DNA of 64,000 nt. Source: Burkholderia sp. L27(2015). GTDB lineage: Bacteria; Pseudomonadota; Gammaproteobacteria; Burkholderiales; Burkholderiaceae. The notes beneath the pieces are model-generated. The model saw nothing but the letters and a program-made list of their open reading frames with translations, searched no databases and was not told the origin of the DNA. The stretch covers positions 318,260-382,259 of the forward strand of contig NZ_LMUX01000008.1 of the NCBI RefSeq assembly GCF_009765705.1, given 5' to 3'. Shown piece after piece: positions 47,098 to 55,317 of this stretch. Position numbers and translations under genes: made by a program. Within the stretch, counting starts at the first letter, position 1. Each line of letters begins with the position of its first letter.

Positions 47098-47877
47098 TCA
47101 AAGATAACGCGCCGGGCGCTTTTCCAGGAACGCGCTGATGCCTTCCAAGCCATCGCGGTGAAACAGCGACTCGACAAAACTGTCGCGTTCGCTGAGCAGA
47201 TGGTTGGCGAGCGGTTGAGTCGCGGCTTGCTCGATCAATCCCTTCATGCGCGCGACCACATTGGGCGAAATCTGGTTCAGTTGCTGCGCCCATTCGAGCG
47301 CCGCGTCGCGCGCGGTGCCCGACTTGACCAAGCGGTTGATCAGCCCGGCTTCGTAAAGGCGTGCGGCGCTCACCGGCTTACCTTCGATCAGAATTTCGCT
47401 GGCCAGCGCGCGCGGCAAGCTGCGCGCCAGAAACCACGAACCACCGCCATCGGGCGTGAGGCCAACGCGCGCATAGGCCATCACGTATTTGGCGTTTTCG
47501 GCCGACACCACCATATCGCAAGCCAGCACCAGCGAAAAGCCCGCGCCGGCGGCCGCGCCTTCGACTGCGGCGATCACCGGCTTGGAGCAGCTACGAATCG
47601 CGCTGATCCATGCGCCCAGCGCCTCTATACTTTGCGCCTGTTCAGCCGGATCTTTGGCACGGTTTTCGAGCAACCGGTTCAGGTTGCCACCGGCACAGAA
47701 AAAATCATCCGCGCCGGTAATCACCACGGCGGCGATCGACGCATCGCGTTCGACCACTTCGAAGGCTTCGACACCGGCGGCATACATATCCGGATGCAGC
47801 GCATTACGCACGCCGGGGTTGGACAGCGTTAAAACCAGTGTCGATTCGTTACGTTGCGCGAGCAGTTCAGCGGCCAT
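47098..47877 (-). CDS. Enoyl-CoA hydratase/isomerase family protein
   Basis: 259-residue crotonase-fold enzyme. Both oxyanion-hole segments are seen: DDFFCAGGNLNRLLEN and VEGAAAGAGFSLVLACDMVVS. The catalytic acid positions of true hydratases are not both evident in the aligned places (the segment after the second oxyanion loop reads RVGLTPDGGGSW, with Asp in place of Glu), so isomerase or other crotonase chemistry is possible. Thirteen bases downstream of the 3-hydroxyacyl-CoA dehydrogenase gene on the minus strand. Confidence 0.87.
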   Translation of the reverse strand: MAAELLAQRNESTLVLTLSNPGVRNALHPDMYAAGVEAFEVVERDASIAAVVITGADDFFCAGGNLNRLLENRAKDPAEQAQSIEALGAWISAIRSCSKPVIAAVEGAAAGAGFSLVLACDMVVSAENAKYVMAYARVGLTPDGGGSWFLARSLPRALASEILIEGKPVSAARLYEAGLINRLVKSGTARDAALEWAQQLNQISPNVVARMKGLIEQAATQPLANHLLSERDSFVESLFHRDGLEGISAFLEKRPARYL

Positions 47878-47890
47878 CTTTGCATAGTCC

Positions 47891-49435
47891 TTATAGATCG
47901 TCGCTGGTCAGCGACATGCCCAACTGGGCGCGGCGCATCAACCAGGGAGAGGGGCGATAGCGTTGATCGCCCGAGAGCGTTTGCAGGTTGCGCAAGATGG
48001 TCAAGATGACCGATGCGCCCACGGTATCGCCCAGCGCCAGCGGACCGCGCGGATAGCCCAGGCCCAAGGTCACGGCGAGGTCGATGTCCTGTGGGCTGGC
48101 GATGCGCTGCTGCGCGATATCGCAACCGATGTTGACGATCATCGCGATGATGCGTTGCGCGACAAAGCCCGCGGAATCGCGGATCACGGTAACGGCGGTG
48201 CCGTCCGCGGCAAACAGCGCATGGGCGGCATCGCGCGAGACGGGCAAAGTGGCCGGCGTGGTCATCAGCGTGCGGCGGCGCGACGTGGCGAAGGGCAGCA
48301 AGGTGTCGATCGCGACCGTGCGAGCGGCATCGAGTTGTTCGTTGACGGCGGCCGTGGTGGCATCGAGTCCGATGGGGGTGACGATGATCAGCGAGTCGGC
48401 TTGCGGGCGCGCGCCTTCGTCGAGCGTGATGCCGGCCAGACGAATCAACTCAACCACCGCGTCGCGCGCGCTCGGGTGCACGTTGCTGACCCATACGCGC
48501 AAGGGCATTGCAAACGGCGGCAGCAATTCGGTCGGCTGATCCTGGCGCCCGTCGGTATAGGTATAAAAGCCGGCGCCCGTTTTACGTCCGAGCAAACCGC
48601 CCGCCAGCCGAACGGCGGTAATGGGCGAAGGGCGGAAGCGCGCTTCTTCGTAGAACTGGTGATAGATCGATTCCATCACGGGATGCGACACATCGAGCGC
48701 GGTCAGGTCCAGCAGTTCGAACGGACCGAGTTTGAAACCCGCCTGCTCGCGCATGATGCGGTCGACATCCGCAAAGCTCGCGACGCCTTCGCCGGCAATG
48801 CGCAAGCCTTCCGTGTTCATACCGCGTCCCGCGTGATTGACAAGGAAGCCCGGCATATCCCTGGCTTGCACGGCGGTATGACCCATGCGTCGCGCGAGCT
48901 GCACGAGCGCCTGGGTCGTTTGCGGCGCCGTGCGCAAGCCGTTGATCACCTCGACCACTTTCATCAAGGGCACCGGGTTGAAGAAGTGAAAACCGGCTAC
49001 CCGTTCCGGATGGGCGCATGCGGACGCGAGACCGGTAATCGACAACGACGACGTATTGGAGGCAAGCACACACTCCGGGCGCACGATCGATTCGAGCTGG
49101 CGCAACAGCGCTTGCTTGATGTCGAGCTGTTCGACGATCGCCTCGACGACCAGATCGCATCCGCTGAATTGCTGCAGCGTGGCACAGGGCACGATGCGTG
49201 CGACGGCCGCGTGCGCGTCCGCTTCCGCGAGCCGGCCCTTGCCGACCAGTTTGGCGAACACGTCGGCCAGCGTGGTACGCGCGGCGGCTGCGGCTTCGGG
49301 ATGGGTGTCGTAGAGCTTGACGTCAAGTCCGGCAAGCACGGCGATCTGGGCGATGCCGCGTCCCATCGCGCCGGCGCCGACGATTCCGACCGAATGGATG
49401 GCAAAGGGTGCGTGTTCGATAGTGGTAGATGTCAT
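47891..49435 (-). CDS. 3-hydroxyacyl-CoA dehydrogenase (PaaH/PaaC-like, two C-terminal domains)
   Basis: 514-residue NAD-dependent enzyme oxidising (S)-3-hydroxyacyl-CoA. The N-terminal Rossmann motif is GIVGAGAMGRGIAQIAVLAG; the catalytic region is ERVAGFHFFNPVPLMKVVEV with the His, then FLVNHAGRGMNTEGLRI. Two tandem C-terminal helical domains (about 195-300 and 415-510) match the long form found in phenylacetate-type and other aromatic-acid pathways. First gene of a four-gene minus-strand operon. A 12-bp palindrome overlapping a possible -10 lies about 135 bases upstream. Confidence 0.9.
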   Translation of the reverse strand: MTSTTIEHAPFAIHSVGIVGAGAMGRGIAQIAVLAGLDVKLYDTHPEAAAAARTTLADVFAKLVGKGRLAEADAHAAVARIVPCATLQQFSGCDLVVEAIVEQLDIKQALLRQLESIVRPECVLASNTSSLSITGLASACAHPERVAGFHFFNPVPLMKVVEVINGLRTAPQTTQALVQLARRMGHTAVQARDMPGFLVNHAGRGMNTEGLRIAGEGVASFADVDRIMREQAGFKLGPFELLDLTALDVSHPVMESIYHQFYEEARFRPSPITAVRLAGGLLGRKTGAGFYTYTDGRQDQPTELLPPFAMPLRVWVSNVHPSARDAVVELIRLAGITLDEGARPQADSLIIVTPIGLDATTAAVNEQLDAARTVAIDTLLPFATSRRRTLMTTPATLPVSRDAAHALFAADGTAVTVIRDSAGFVAQRIIAMIVNIGCDIAQQRIASPQDIDLAVTLGLGYPRGPLALGDTVGASVILTILRNLQTLSGDQRYRPSPWLMRRAQLGMSLTSDDL

Positions 49436-49495
49436 TCGGATTGAGCAGGCTGGATAAGGTAGATGAGAGTGGTATGGCGACTCATTGAGAGCTAA

Positions 49496-49531
49496 ATCAG
49501 TGGCGACATCGGTGGCTACATCAGCGGCTAT
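49496..49531. repeat. Three 12-bp repeats upstream of the dehydrogenase gene
   Basis: ATCAGTGGCGAC / ATCGGTGGCTAC / ATCAGCGGCTAT, contiguous. They sit between two divergent promoters and are 60 bases outside the dehydrogenase start codon. Confidence 0.6.
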
Positions 49532-49570
49532 GAATCAAGCGACGGCCGGACGAAAAGTTGAATTAGAATA

Positions 49571-49582
49571 GCACGATCGTGC
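49571..49582. promoter_or_regulatory. 12-bp palindrome in the divergent promoter region, putative operator
   Basis: GCACGATCGTGC is fully palindromic. On the minus strand it runs directly into TATTCT as part of TGCTATTCT, an extended -10 facing the 3-hydroxyacyl-CoA dehydrogenase operon. On the plus strand TTGTAT-16-TACATA (49599-49626) is a weak candidate promoter for the GST gene. A TetR-type repressor of fatty-acid genes would be a natural ligand, but no such gene is adjacent. Confidence 0.45.
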
Positions 49583-49714
49583 ATTTATCAGGCTCGCGTT
49601 GTATGAACGATCAACACGACTACATAGTATCAAGACGTACGGGGGCCGAAGCGTTAAGCGTGACGATTGCGGGCAAATACCGGTAAGCTGATTGAAAACT
49701 CCATGGGAACTCCA

Positions 49715-50371
49715 ATGATTAAACTGTGCGGCTTTTCGGCTTCGAACTACTACAACAAAGTAAAGTTCGTGCTGCTTGAGAAAGCGATTCCGTTTGAGGA
49801 AGTGCATGTGCTGTTCAGCCCACCCGATGAGCTGTTGGGGCGTTCCGCGCTGGGCAAGATCCCTTTTATCGAAACGGACGAAGGGGTGCTGACCGAGTCC
49901 CAGGTGATCGTCGATTATCTTGAGGCGGCGTATCCGCAAACCCCGTTATTGCCGTCGGATCCGTTTGCGGCCGCGCAGCAGCGCGAATTAATCACCTATT
50001 TGGAAATGCATATCGAGCTGGTTGCGCGCGATCTTTATCGCCATGCGTTTTCGGGGCTGGCTATCAGCGACGAGACGCGTGAACGTGTACACAAGACGCT
50101 GAGTCGCAATCTCGCGGGGTTCAAGCGTCTGGCACATTTTGCGCCTTATCTGGGCGGAGAAACATTCACGTTAGCCGATCTGGTCGCCTACCTGCACTTG
50201 CCGATCGTGAGCATGGCGAGCAAGGTGGTGTACGGCAGCGACATCGTCGAGGAAGCGGGAATCGACTGGAAGAGTCACGGAACGCTGATCGGGGAACGGC
50301 CGGCGGCACAAAAGGTTGTGGCGGACCGTAAGGCCTATCTGGCGGCGCGCAAGGCCGAGGCGGGACGGTAA
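49715..50371 (+). CDS. Glutathione S-transferase family protein
   Basis: 218 residues. Thioredoxin-like N-domain: MIKLCGFSASNYYNKVKFVLLEKAIPFEE, LGKIPFIETDEG (cis-Pro) and LTESQVIVDYLEAAYP (glutathione site); C-terminal helical domain ends with AYLAARKAEAGR. The Ser/Asn/Tyr-rich segment SASNYYNK takes the place of the catalytic motif. ATG at 49715 was taken; ATG at 49703 is also possible. Divergent from the fatty-acid operon, convergent with the aminotransferase gene. Confidence 0.9.
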   Translation: MIKLCGFSASNYYNKVKFVLLEKAIPFEEVHVLFSPPDELLGRSALGKIPFIETDEGVLTESQVIVDYLEAAYPQTPLLPSDPFAAAQQRELITYLEMHIELVARDLYRHAFSGLAISDETRERVHKTLSRNLAGFKRLAHFAPYLGGETFTLADLVAYLHLPIVSMASKVVYGSDIVEEAGIDWKSHGTLIGERPAAQKVVADRKAYLAARKAEAGR

Positions 50372-50399
50372 TTCGTCGGGGCACATTGGGGTACTTCCA

Positions 50400-50422
50400 G
50401 GCGCGTCGGGTTGCGACGCGCC
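50400..50422. terminator. Hairpin between convergent GST and aminotransferase genes
   Basis: GGCGCGTCG, GGTTG, CGACGCGCC: perfect 9-bp GC-rich stem between two convergent genes. No U-tract on either side, so it may act with Rho or as a 3' end stabiliser. Confidence 0.5.
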
Positions 50423-50454
50423 CGTGCGTTAGATAAACGCGTTGTTGCGTGCGG

Positions 50455-51621
50455 TCAAATCTTCGCCAATCGTTCCAGCGCGGTCGCCAAGGTCGATTCT
50501 TTCTTGGCAAAACAGAAGCGCGCAACGCCCGATTCCTGGCCGGCGTGATAAAACGCCGACACGGGTATCGCAGCCACGCCGATTTCGGCGGTCAGCCATT
50601 GCGCGAAATCCGCTTCAGGCAAGTCGCTGACGGCCGAATAATCGACGCATTGGAAATACGTACCCGTGCATGGCATCAACTTCAACCGGGTTTTGGCCAG
50701 CCCGGCGCGGAAGAAGTCGCGCTTTTGCTGGTAGAACGCCGCTAGCTCAAGATAGGGCGCGGGGTTTTCCATATAGCTCGCCAGCCCATATTGCACCGGC
50801 GTGTTGACGGTAAATACGTTGAACTGATGCACTTTGCGGAATTCGGCGGAAAGCGCTGCCGGCGCTGCGACGTAACCCACTTTCCAGCCGGTCACGTGGT
50901 AGGTCTTGCCGAAGCTCGAAACCACGAAACTACGGCGGCCGAGTTCGGGATAGCGGATCACGCTTTCATGGCGGGCGCCATCGTACACCATGTGCTCGTA
51001 CACCTCGTCGGAGCAAATGAGAATGTCGGTGCCGCGCACCAGATCTTCGAGGCGGCGCATGTCGGCTTCGCGCCAGATCGTTCCGGTCGGATTATGCGGC
51101 GTGTTGATCATGATCAACCGCGTCTTGGGCGTAATCACGGCTTCGAGCTTGTCGAAGGGGATGGCGTAGTGAGGCGCGTCGAGCGCGACAAACACCGGTA
51201 TGCCGCCGGCCAGTTGAATCGAGGGCACGTAGCTGTCATACACCGGTTCGATCACGATCACTTCATCGCCGGGATGCACGACGGCCATCACGACCGTCAG
51301 CAGCGCCTGGGTGGCGCCGGCGGTGATCGTGATCTCTTGATCGGCGTCGTACTGACGTCCGTATAGCGTATTGATTTTTTTCGCGATCGCGGCTCGCAGT
51401 GCGGGCACGCCGGTCATCGGCGGATATTGATTGTGACCAGCCCGCATGGCGCCGGCCACCGCATCGATGATCTGCGGATCGCAGTCGAAATCGGGAAAGC
51501 CTTGACCCAGATTGACCGCACTTTTTTGCGTGGCAAGGGCCGACATCACGGTGAAGATGGTCGTGCCTACATCGGGCAAACGCGATGTCAGCTCGAAGTG
51601 AGCAGATTCTTTAGCATTCAT
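50455..51621 (-). CDS. PLP-dependent aminotransferase, class I/II (methionine/kynurenine aminotransferase type)
   Basis: 388 residues. Fold-type I transaminase with VNLGQGFPDFDCDPQIIDAV at the N-terminus, NTPHNPTGTIW (cofactor Asn region), ILICSDEVYEHMVYDG (Asp/Tyr) and the Schiff-base Lys in SSFGKTYHVTGWKVGY. The sequence order fits YbdL/kynurenine aminotransferase-like enzymes that act on methionine, glutamine or aromatic amino acids. ATG at 51621 was chosen because the conserved part begins soon after; no good ribosome site is seen. Confidence 0.9.
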   Translation of the reverse strand: MNAKESAHFELTSRLPDVGTTIFTVMSALATQKSAVNLGQGFPDFDCDPQIIDAVAGAMRAGHNQYPPMTGVPALRAAIAKKINTLYGRQYDADQEITITAGATQALLTVVMAVVHPGDEVIVIEPVYDSYVPSIQLAGGIPVFVALDAPHYAIPFDKLEAVITPKTRLIMINTPHNPTGTIWREADMRRLEDLVRGTDILICSDEVYEHMVYDGARHESVIRYPELGRRSFVVSSFGKTYHVTGWKVGYVAAPAALSAEFRKVHQFNVFTVNTPVQYGLASYMENPAPYLELAAFYQQKRDFFRAGLAKTRLKLMPCTGTYFQCVDYSAVSDLPEADFAQWLTAEIGVAAIPVSAFYHAGQESGVARFCFAKKESTLATALERLAKI

Positions 51622-51708
51622 GGGGTGATTCGCAAGGAGGCAAAAGATTTCGCTATTGTAGCCGCTTGCGTGCGCAACCGTTATCAAGCAAGGTGCGGTG
51701 GTGAGCGG

Positions 51709-51753
51709 GGCGCCCTGTGGTGCACGTGTAGCGCACGCGTAGTGCGCGCATCA
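51709..51753. repeat. 11-12-bp repeats starting at the PIN gene stop codon
   Basis: On the minus strand from the stop TGA (51753-51751): TGATGCGCGCAC / TACGCGTGCGC / TACACGTGCAC / CACAGGGCGCC. The first three share a pattern of alternating purine and pyrimidine. Confidence 0.5.
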
Positions 51754-52275
51754 AACCGGTTCGTCGGCAAGCCCGCAGGCCGCCACAAAAACGGCCGGGA
51801 TTGCGATGCTAAACGCGAAATCGCGCTCGATGCGGCGCGCCAATTTCAACACGGCGCGGTCTTTCGACACAAGCCAATGCGCACCGCTCGCATGGGCCAA
51901 CTCAAGAAACTTCTGATCATCCTTGTCCCGGCATGACGGCAATGGACGCGCGTCGGCCGGCGGAGCGGGGTCGACCTGCCGAGTCAAGGCCGCTAGCCGC
52001 TGCAGCGTTTGCGCTTTGTCGAGCGCGTATTTCGCGAATTGAGGGTAATCGAGCACGTACGCCAGTTCAGCCAGGCAACGCCGGTCGATCAACGCCTGCA
52101 GGCGGCCGCCTTCGAGTGCTAGCCGAATCGGGCGGCTCACCGGGTCGTCGAAAACCAGGATGTCGATCCATACGTTGGAATCGAGAATCACGGTTGTAAT
52201 ACCGTCAGCAAGGGGGGCGGCGCAGGGTTGTGCGCCTGGCGTTGAAATTGACTCGGTCACGTGCGCAGGCACCAT
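51751..52275 (-). CDS. PIN-domain protein, putative toxin component (TIGR00305 type)
   Basis: 174 residues. PIN-fold nuclease with the acidic triad visible: first Asp in VILDSNVWIDILVFDDP, Glu in CLAELAYVLDYPQFAKY, and the Asp cluster CRDKDDQKFLELA followed by HWLVSKDRAVLKL. This is the family annotated as putative toxin-antitoxin PIN proteins, but no antitoxin-like gene lies beside it, so a stand-alone RNase role is equally possible. The first 25 residues precede the domain; a GTG at 52191 would give the usual N-terminus. Divergent from yaaA across 38 bases. Confidence 0.8.
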   Translation of the reverse strand: MVPAHVTESISTPGAQPCAAPLADGITTVILDSNVWIDILVFDDPVSRPIRLALEGGRLQALIDRRCLAELAYVLDYPQFAKYALDKAQTLQRLAALTRQVDPAPPADARPLPSCRDKDDQKFLELAHASGAHWLVSKDRAVLKLARRIERDFAFSIAIPAVFVAACGLADEPV

Positions 52276-52313
52276 TCGATAGAATAAGAGGGTAAATCGC
52301 TTTTCGGAACCCT

Positions 52314-53093
52314 ATGATAATCGTTCTCTCGCCTGCCAAATCACTTGATTACCAGACACCCGCGCCGGTCGCGCGTCATACGCTGCCGGCTTTCGTCGCC
52401 GATAGTGCCGAGCTGATCGCGTCGCTGCGCGACTTGTCGCCCCCGCAGATCGCGAGCCTGATGAAGATTTCCGATCCGTTGGCGCAACTGAATTTCGAAC
52501 GCTATGCGAGTTGGATCGAGCAGTTCGACACGTCCAATTCCAAACAGGCCATTTTCGCGTTCAACGGCGATGTCTACGAAGGATTGGACGCCGCGAGCTT
52601 GCCCGCGCCTGCCTTGAAATACGCGCAAAGCCATATCCGCATCTTGTCCGGACTCTATGGATTGCTCAGGCCGCTCGATTTGATGCAGCCTTATCGTCTC
52701 GAAATGGGTACGCGTTTCCAGAACGCGCGCGGGCGCGATTTGTATGGTTTCTGGGGCGACCGGATTACCCACGCGCTCAACGACGCACTCTCGAACATGG
52801 GCGGCGCTCGCAAACTGGTGAACCTAGCCTCGGAAGAGTATTTCAAATCGGTCAAGCCCAAAGGGCTGACTGTGCCCGTGGTCACCCCGGTGTTTGAAGA
52901 CTGGAAGAACGGGCGCTACAAGATCATCAGCTTTTATGCCAAACGCGCGCGCGGGCTGATGGCCAGATATGCGGCGCTGCACGGGGTGACCGATGCCGAA
53001 CAGCTAAAATCATTCGACAGTGACGGCTATACTTTCGAACCGGACATTTCAGGGCCGGCCACCTGGGTGTTTCGCCGCAGGCTTGCCGCCTGA
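52314..53093 (+). CDS. yaaA: Peroxide stress protein YaaA
   Basis: 259 residues of the DUF328/YaaA family: [18 protein letters not shown] at the start, [51 protein letters not shown] and [13 protein letters not shown]. In E. coli YaaA lowers free intracellular iron during H2O2 stress. Length normal. Its stop codon TGA begins a run of 13-bp repeats that fills the gap before the carboxypeptidase gene. Confidence 0.94.
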   Translation: MIIVLSPAKSLDYQTPAPVARHTLPAFVADSAELIASLRDLSPPQIASLMKISDPLAQLNFERYASWIEQFDTSNSKQAIFAFNGDVYEGLDAASLPAPALKYAQSHIRILSGLYGLLRPLDLMQPYRLEMGTRFQNARGRDLYGFWGDRITHALNDALSNMGGARKLVNLASEEYFKSVKPKGLTVPVVTPVFEDWKNGRYKIISFYAKRARGLMARYAALHGVTDAEQLKSFDSDGYTFEPDISGPATWVFRRRLAA

Positions 53094-53140
53094 GCGATCC
53101 ATTGGAATGGCCAGTCGCGTGCTCTACATGGGTGTTCGCA

Positions 53141-53192
53141 TGAATGACGCACGTGAGTGACGCACGTGAGTGGCCCGCATGAGTGATCCACT
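53141..53192. repeat. Four 13-bp tandem repeats downstream of yaaA
   Basis: TGAATGACGCACG (53141-53153) / TGAGTGACGCACG (53154-53166) / TGAGTGGCCCGCA (53167-53179) / TGAGTGATCCACT (53180-53192). The yaaA stop region itself (53091, TGAGCGATCCAT) matches the last unit, so the array probably arose from the stop codon outward. Confidence 0.75.
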
Positions 53193-53251
53193 TGAGAAGC
53201 GCGCACTGGCGATCGTTCCTGTCCCCCAAAATCTTTAAGTCGAGGTGCTTC

Positions 53252-54436
53252 ATGTCGTTCGCGCTTGCCCCTGTCGTGCGCATCCATAGTCAATTCGATG
53301 CCGCGGCCATCGAAGTCCTGGAGTGTGAGCGAGCCGACGCGATCCGGCTGCGCATGCGGCCCGACACGCAAGCCGATTTTGCTCAGTGGTTCTATTTCCG
53401 CCTGAGCGGCGTGCGCGGCGCGCCTTGTACGATCACGTTTGAAAATGCGTCGGAGTGCGCATTTCCCGGTGGCTGGACCGATTATCAAGCCGTAGCGAGC
53501 TATGACAATCAAAATTGGTTCCGCGTACCGACGCGCTATGACGGGCACGCTCTGACGATCAATCACCAACCCGAATTCGACAGCGTGTACTACGCTTATT
53601 TCGAACCCTATGGCGAAGCGCGCCATGCGGCTTTTCTGGGCACGCTGCAGCAGCACGAGGCCGTCAGCACGAGCACATTGGGTGAGACGGTGCAAGGGCG
53701 GCCGATGACGCTGGTAACGCTGGGCACGGCCGCTCCCGGCAAAGCGCGAATCTGGGTGATCGGCCGCCAGCACCCTGGCGAAACCATGGCCGAGTGGTTC
53801 ACTGAGGGTTTGCTCGCACGTTTGACCGGGCAGGGTGCTTGGGCTGGCGACCCCGTGGCGCGTGTGCTGCTCGAGCGAGCTGTGTTTTACGTGGTGCCGA
53901 ATATGAATCCCGATGGCTCTGCGCTGGGCAATCTGCGCACCAACGCGGCGGGCGCCAACCTCAATCGCGAGTGGCTGGAACCCGATGCGCAGCGCAGCCC
54001 CGAAGTCAAGGTGGTGCGCGATGCGATCCATGGCTTGGGCTGCGACATGTTCTTCGATATTCACGGCGACGAAACGCTGCCTTATGTATTCGTTGCCGGC
54101 TGCGAAATGTTGCCGGAGTTTGGCGAGCGGCAGCGGCGTGAGCAGGATGATTTCATCGAATACTTCAAGACAGCGAGCCCGGACTTCCAATCGAAGTATG
54201 GTTATTCGAGCAATAAATATCGCGTCGATGCACTCAAGCTTGCCTCGAAATACATCGGACACCAATTTGGCTGCCTGTCGCTGACGCTCGAAATGCCGTT
54301 CAAGGACAACGCCAATCTGCCGGAACCGAAACAAGGATGGAGCGGCGCGCGTAGTGCGTCGCTGGGGGCCGCGATGCTCTCGGCCATCCTGTGGCAACTC
54401 GAGCGGGCTGTGGTGCCCGCTGAGGTGTCTGCTTAG
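53252..54436 (+). CDS. M14-type zinc carboxypeptidase (cytosolic carboxypeptidase-like)
   Basis: 394 residues, with no signal peptide. The N-terminal beta domain (WFYFRLSGVRGAPCTITFEN, YDNQNWFRVPTRYDG) and the catalytic domain with zinc ligands HxxE in GRQHPGETMAEW and a later His in FFDIHGDETLPYVFVAG match the cytosolic carboxypeptidase (CCP/AGBL-like) branch of M14. The C-terminal catalytic Glu is plausible in LTLEMPFKDNANLPEP. Bacterial substrates are unknown. ATG at 53252 is preceded by CGAGGTGCTTC. Confidence 0.88.
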   Translation: MSFALAPVVRIHSQFDAAAIEVLECERADAIRLRMRPDTQADFAQWFYFRLSGVRGAPCTITFENASECAFPGGWTDYQAVASYDNQNWFRVPTRYDGHALTINHQPEFDSVYYAYFEPYGEARHAAFLGTLQQHEAVSTSTLGETVQGRPMTLVTLGTAAPGKARIWVIGRQHPGETMAEWFTEGLLARLTGQGAWAGDPVARVLLERAVFYVVPNMNPDGSALGNLRTNAAGANLNREWLEPDAQRSPEVKVVRDAIHGLGCDMFFDIHGDETLPYVFVAGCEMLPEFGERQRREQDDFIEYFKTASPDFQSKYGYSSNKYRVDALKLASKYIGHQFGCLSLTLEMPFKDNANLPEPKQGWSGARSASLGAAMLSAILWQLERAVVPAEVSA

Positions 54437-54451
54437 TGGTCGGGTGGGGGT

Positions 54452-54487
54452 GCCCAATGAGGCGCCTCTCGAGGCGCCCAACGAGGC
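54452..54487. repeat. Three 12-bp repeats after the carboxypeptidase gene
   Basis: GCCCAATGAGGC / GCCTCTCGAGGC / GCCCAACGAGGC. The middle also forms a GGCGCCTC/GAGGCGCC hairpin, 24 bases after the stop codon, which could serve as a 3' end structure. Confidence 0.6.
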
Positions 54488-54510
54488 GGCGACCTGAGCG
54501 GAACGTATTT

Positions 54511-54562
54511 CCTGGCACACTCAGCCAGCAATCCCTGCCAGCACCTTCCGTCAGCACACTCA
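54511..54562. repeat. Four 13-bp repeats starting at the stop codon of the basic secreted protein gene
   Basis: Minus strand from the stop TGA (54562-54560): TGAGTGTGCTGAC / GGAAGGTGCTGGC / AGGGATTGCTGGC / TGAGTGTGCCAGG. The fourth unit is nearly the same as the first, and GTGCTG or TTGCTG recurs at the same phase. Confidence 0.7.
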
Positions 54563-55183
54563 GTCAGCGGCCTTCTTCGTTTTCGACGCCGGCTTTTTGA
54601 CAGCTCGGCCTTTGGCCGGTTGGGCATGCGCTTTCGTACCGTGCTTGCTGCTGGCCTGCGCGTGTGAGCCCTTCGAGCCATGGGCGCCTCGGACCGGCTT
54701 GCCGTGATGCTTGCCGTTGGCGCTTGCATGGCTAACAGCCGACGGCACGGGGTCGTTGTAAGAGAACGCCAACATCTTGTTGTCGACGTAGCCGCATTTG
54801 AACGTCAGCGATTCAGGTGCCGCTTGTGAATCCTTACGTATGCCTTCGCCGGTCACGGTAACTATCGTGTCCACTTTGATGCGTTGCTTGCCGGAGTCGA
54901 ACGCGTCATTCCACGGCTGTGTCTTCGCGTGATCGTCGTCAAGCGTGTTGGCCGGGAATTCAGCATGATCAAAATACGACGAGGTACTGACGACGAAGCT
55001 GGCATGTGCAGCGCAGTCCGCGACCAAGGGACTGGCATGTTGTTCGTTGACGAATTTCTGGACCAGGTTATCGTGTTGCTCAAGCTGATCCGCGTGAGCG
55101 GTGAGGGCAGGAAGGACCGTCAACGAAATCAAGAGGGTGCCGACCCGGTACCGCAGTCGGGACATCAGAGTATAGCGATGCAT
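54560..55183 (-). CDS. Secreted hypothetical protein, basic C-terminus (BspC-domain-like)
   Basis: 207 residues. Signal peptide MSRLRYRVGTLLISLTVLPA then LTAHA, followed by a conserved-looking part with NLVQKFVNEQHASPLVADCA and TFKCGYVDNKMLAFSYNDPVP (two Cys that could form a disulfide) and a Lys/His/Ala-rich tail (GKPVRGAHGSKGSHAQASSK). It resembles the secreted family annotated as BspC-domain in Burkholderia; I am not certain of the family. Tail composition suggests binding to a polyanion. An internal ATG at 55165 is an alternative start. Confidence 0.7.
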   Translation of the reverse strand: MHRYTLMSRLRYRVGTLLISLTVLPALTAHADQLEQHDNLVQKFVNEQHASPLVADCAAHASFVVSTSSYFDHAEFPANTLDDDHAKTQPWNDAFDSGKQRIKVDTIVTVTGEGIRKDSQAAPESLTFKCGYVDNKMLAFSYNDPVPSAVSHASANGKHHGKPVRGAHGSKGSHAQASSKHGTKAHAQPAKGRAVKKPASKTKKAAD

Positions 55184-55317
55184 GAATAAGGAAATCAGAG
55201 CTTACAGGCTTGTTGAGATGCCTGACAAATAGCGGGAGTTCAATCTTAACGTAAAAGACTCGCCGCTAGGCTGAAATGCGAGCAAGGCATATTTCATCCG
55301 ATGCCAGGTATCGCGAG

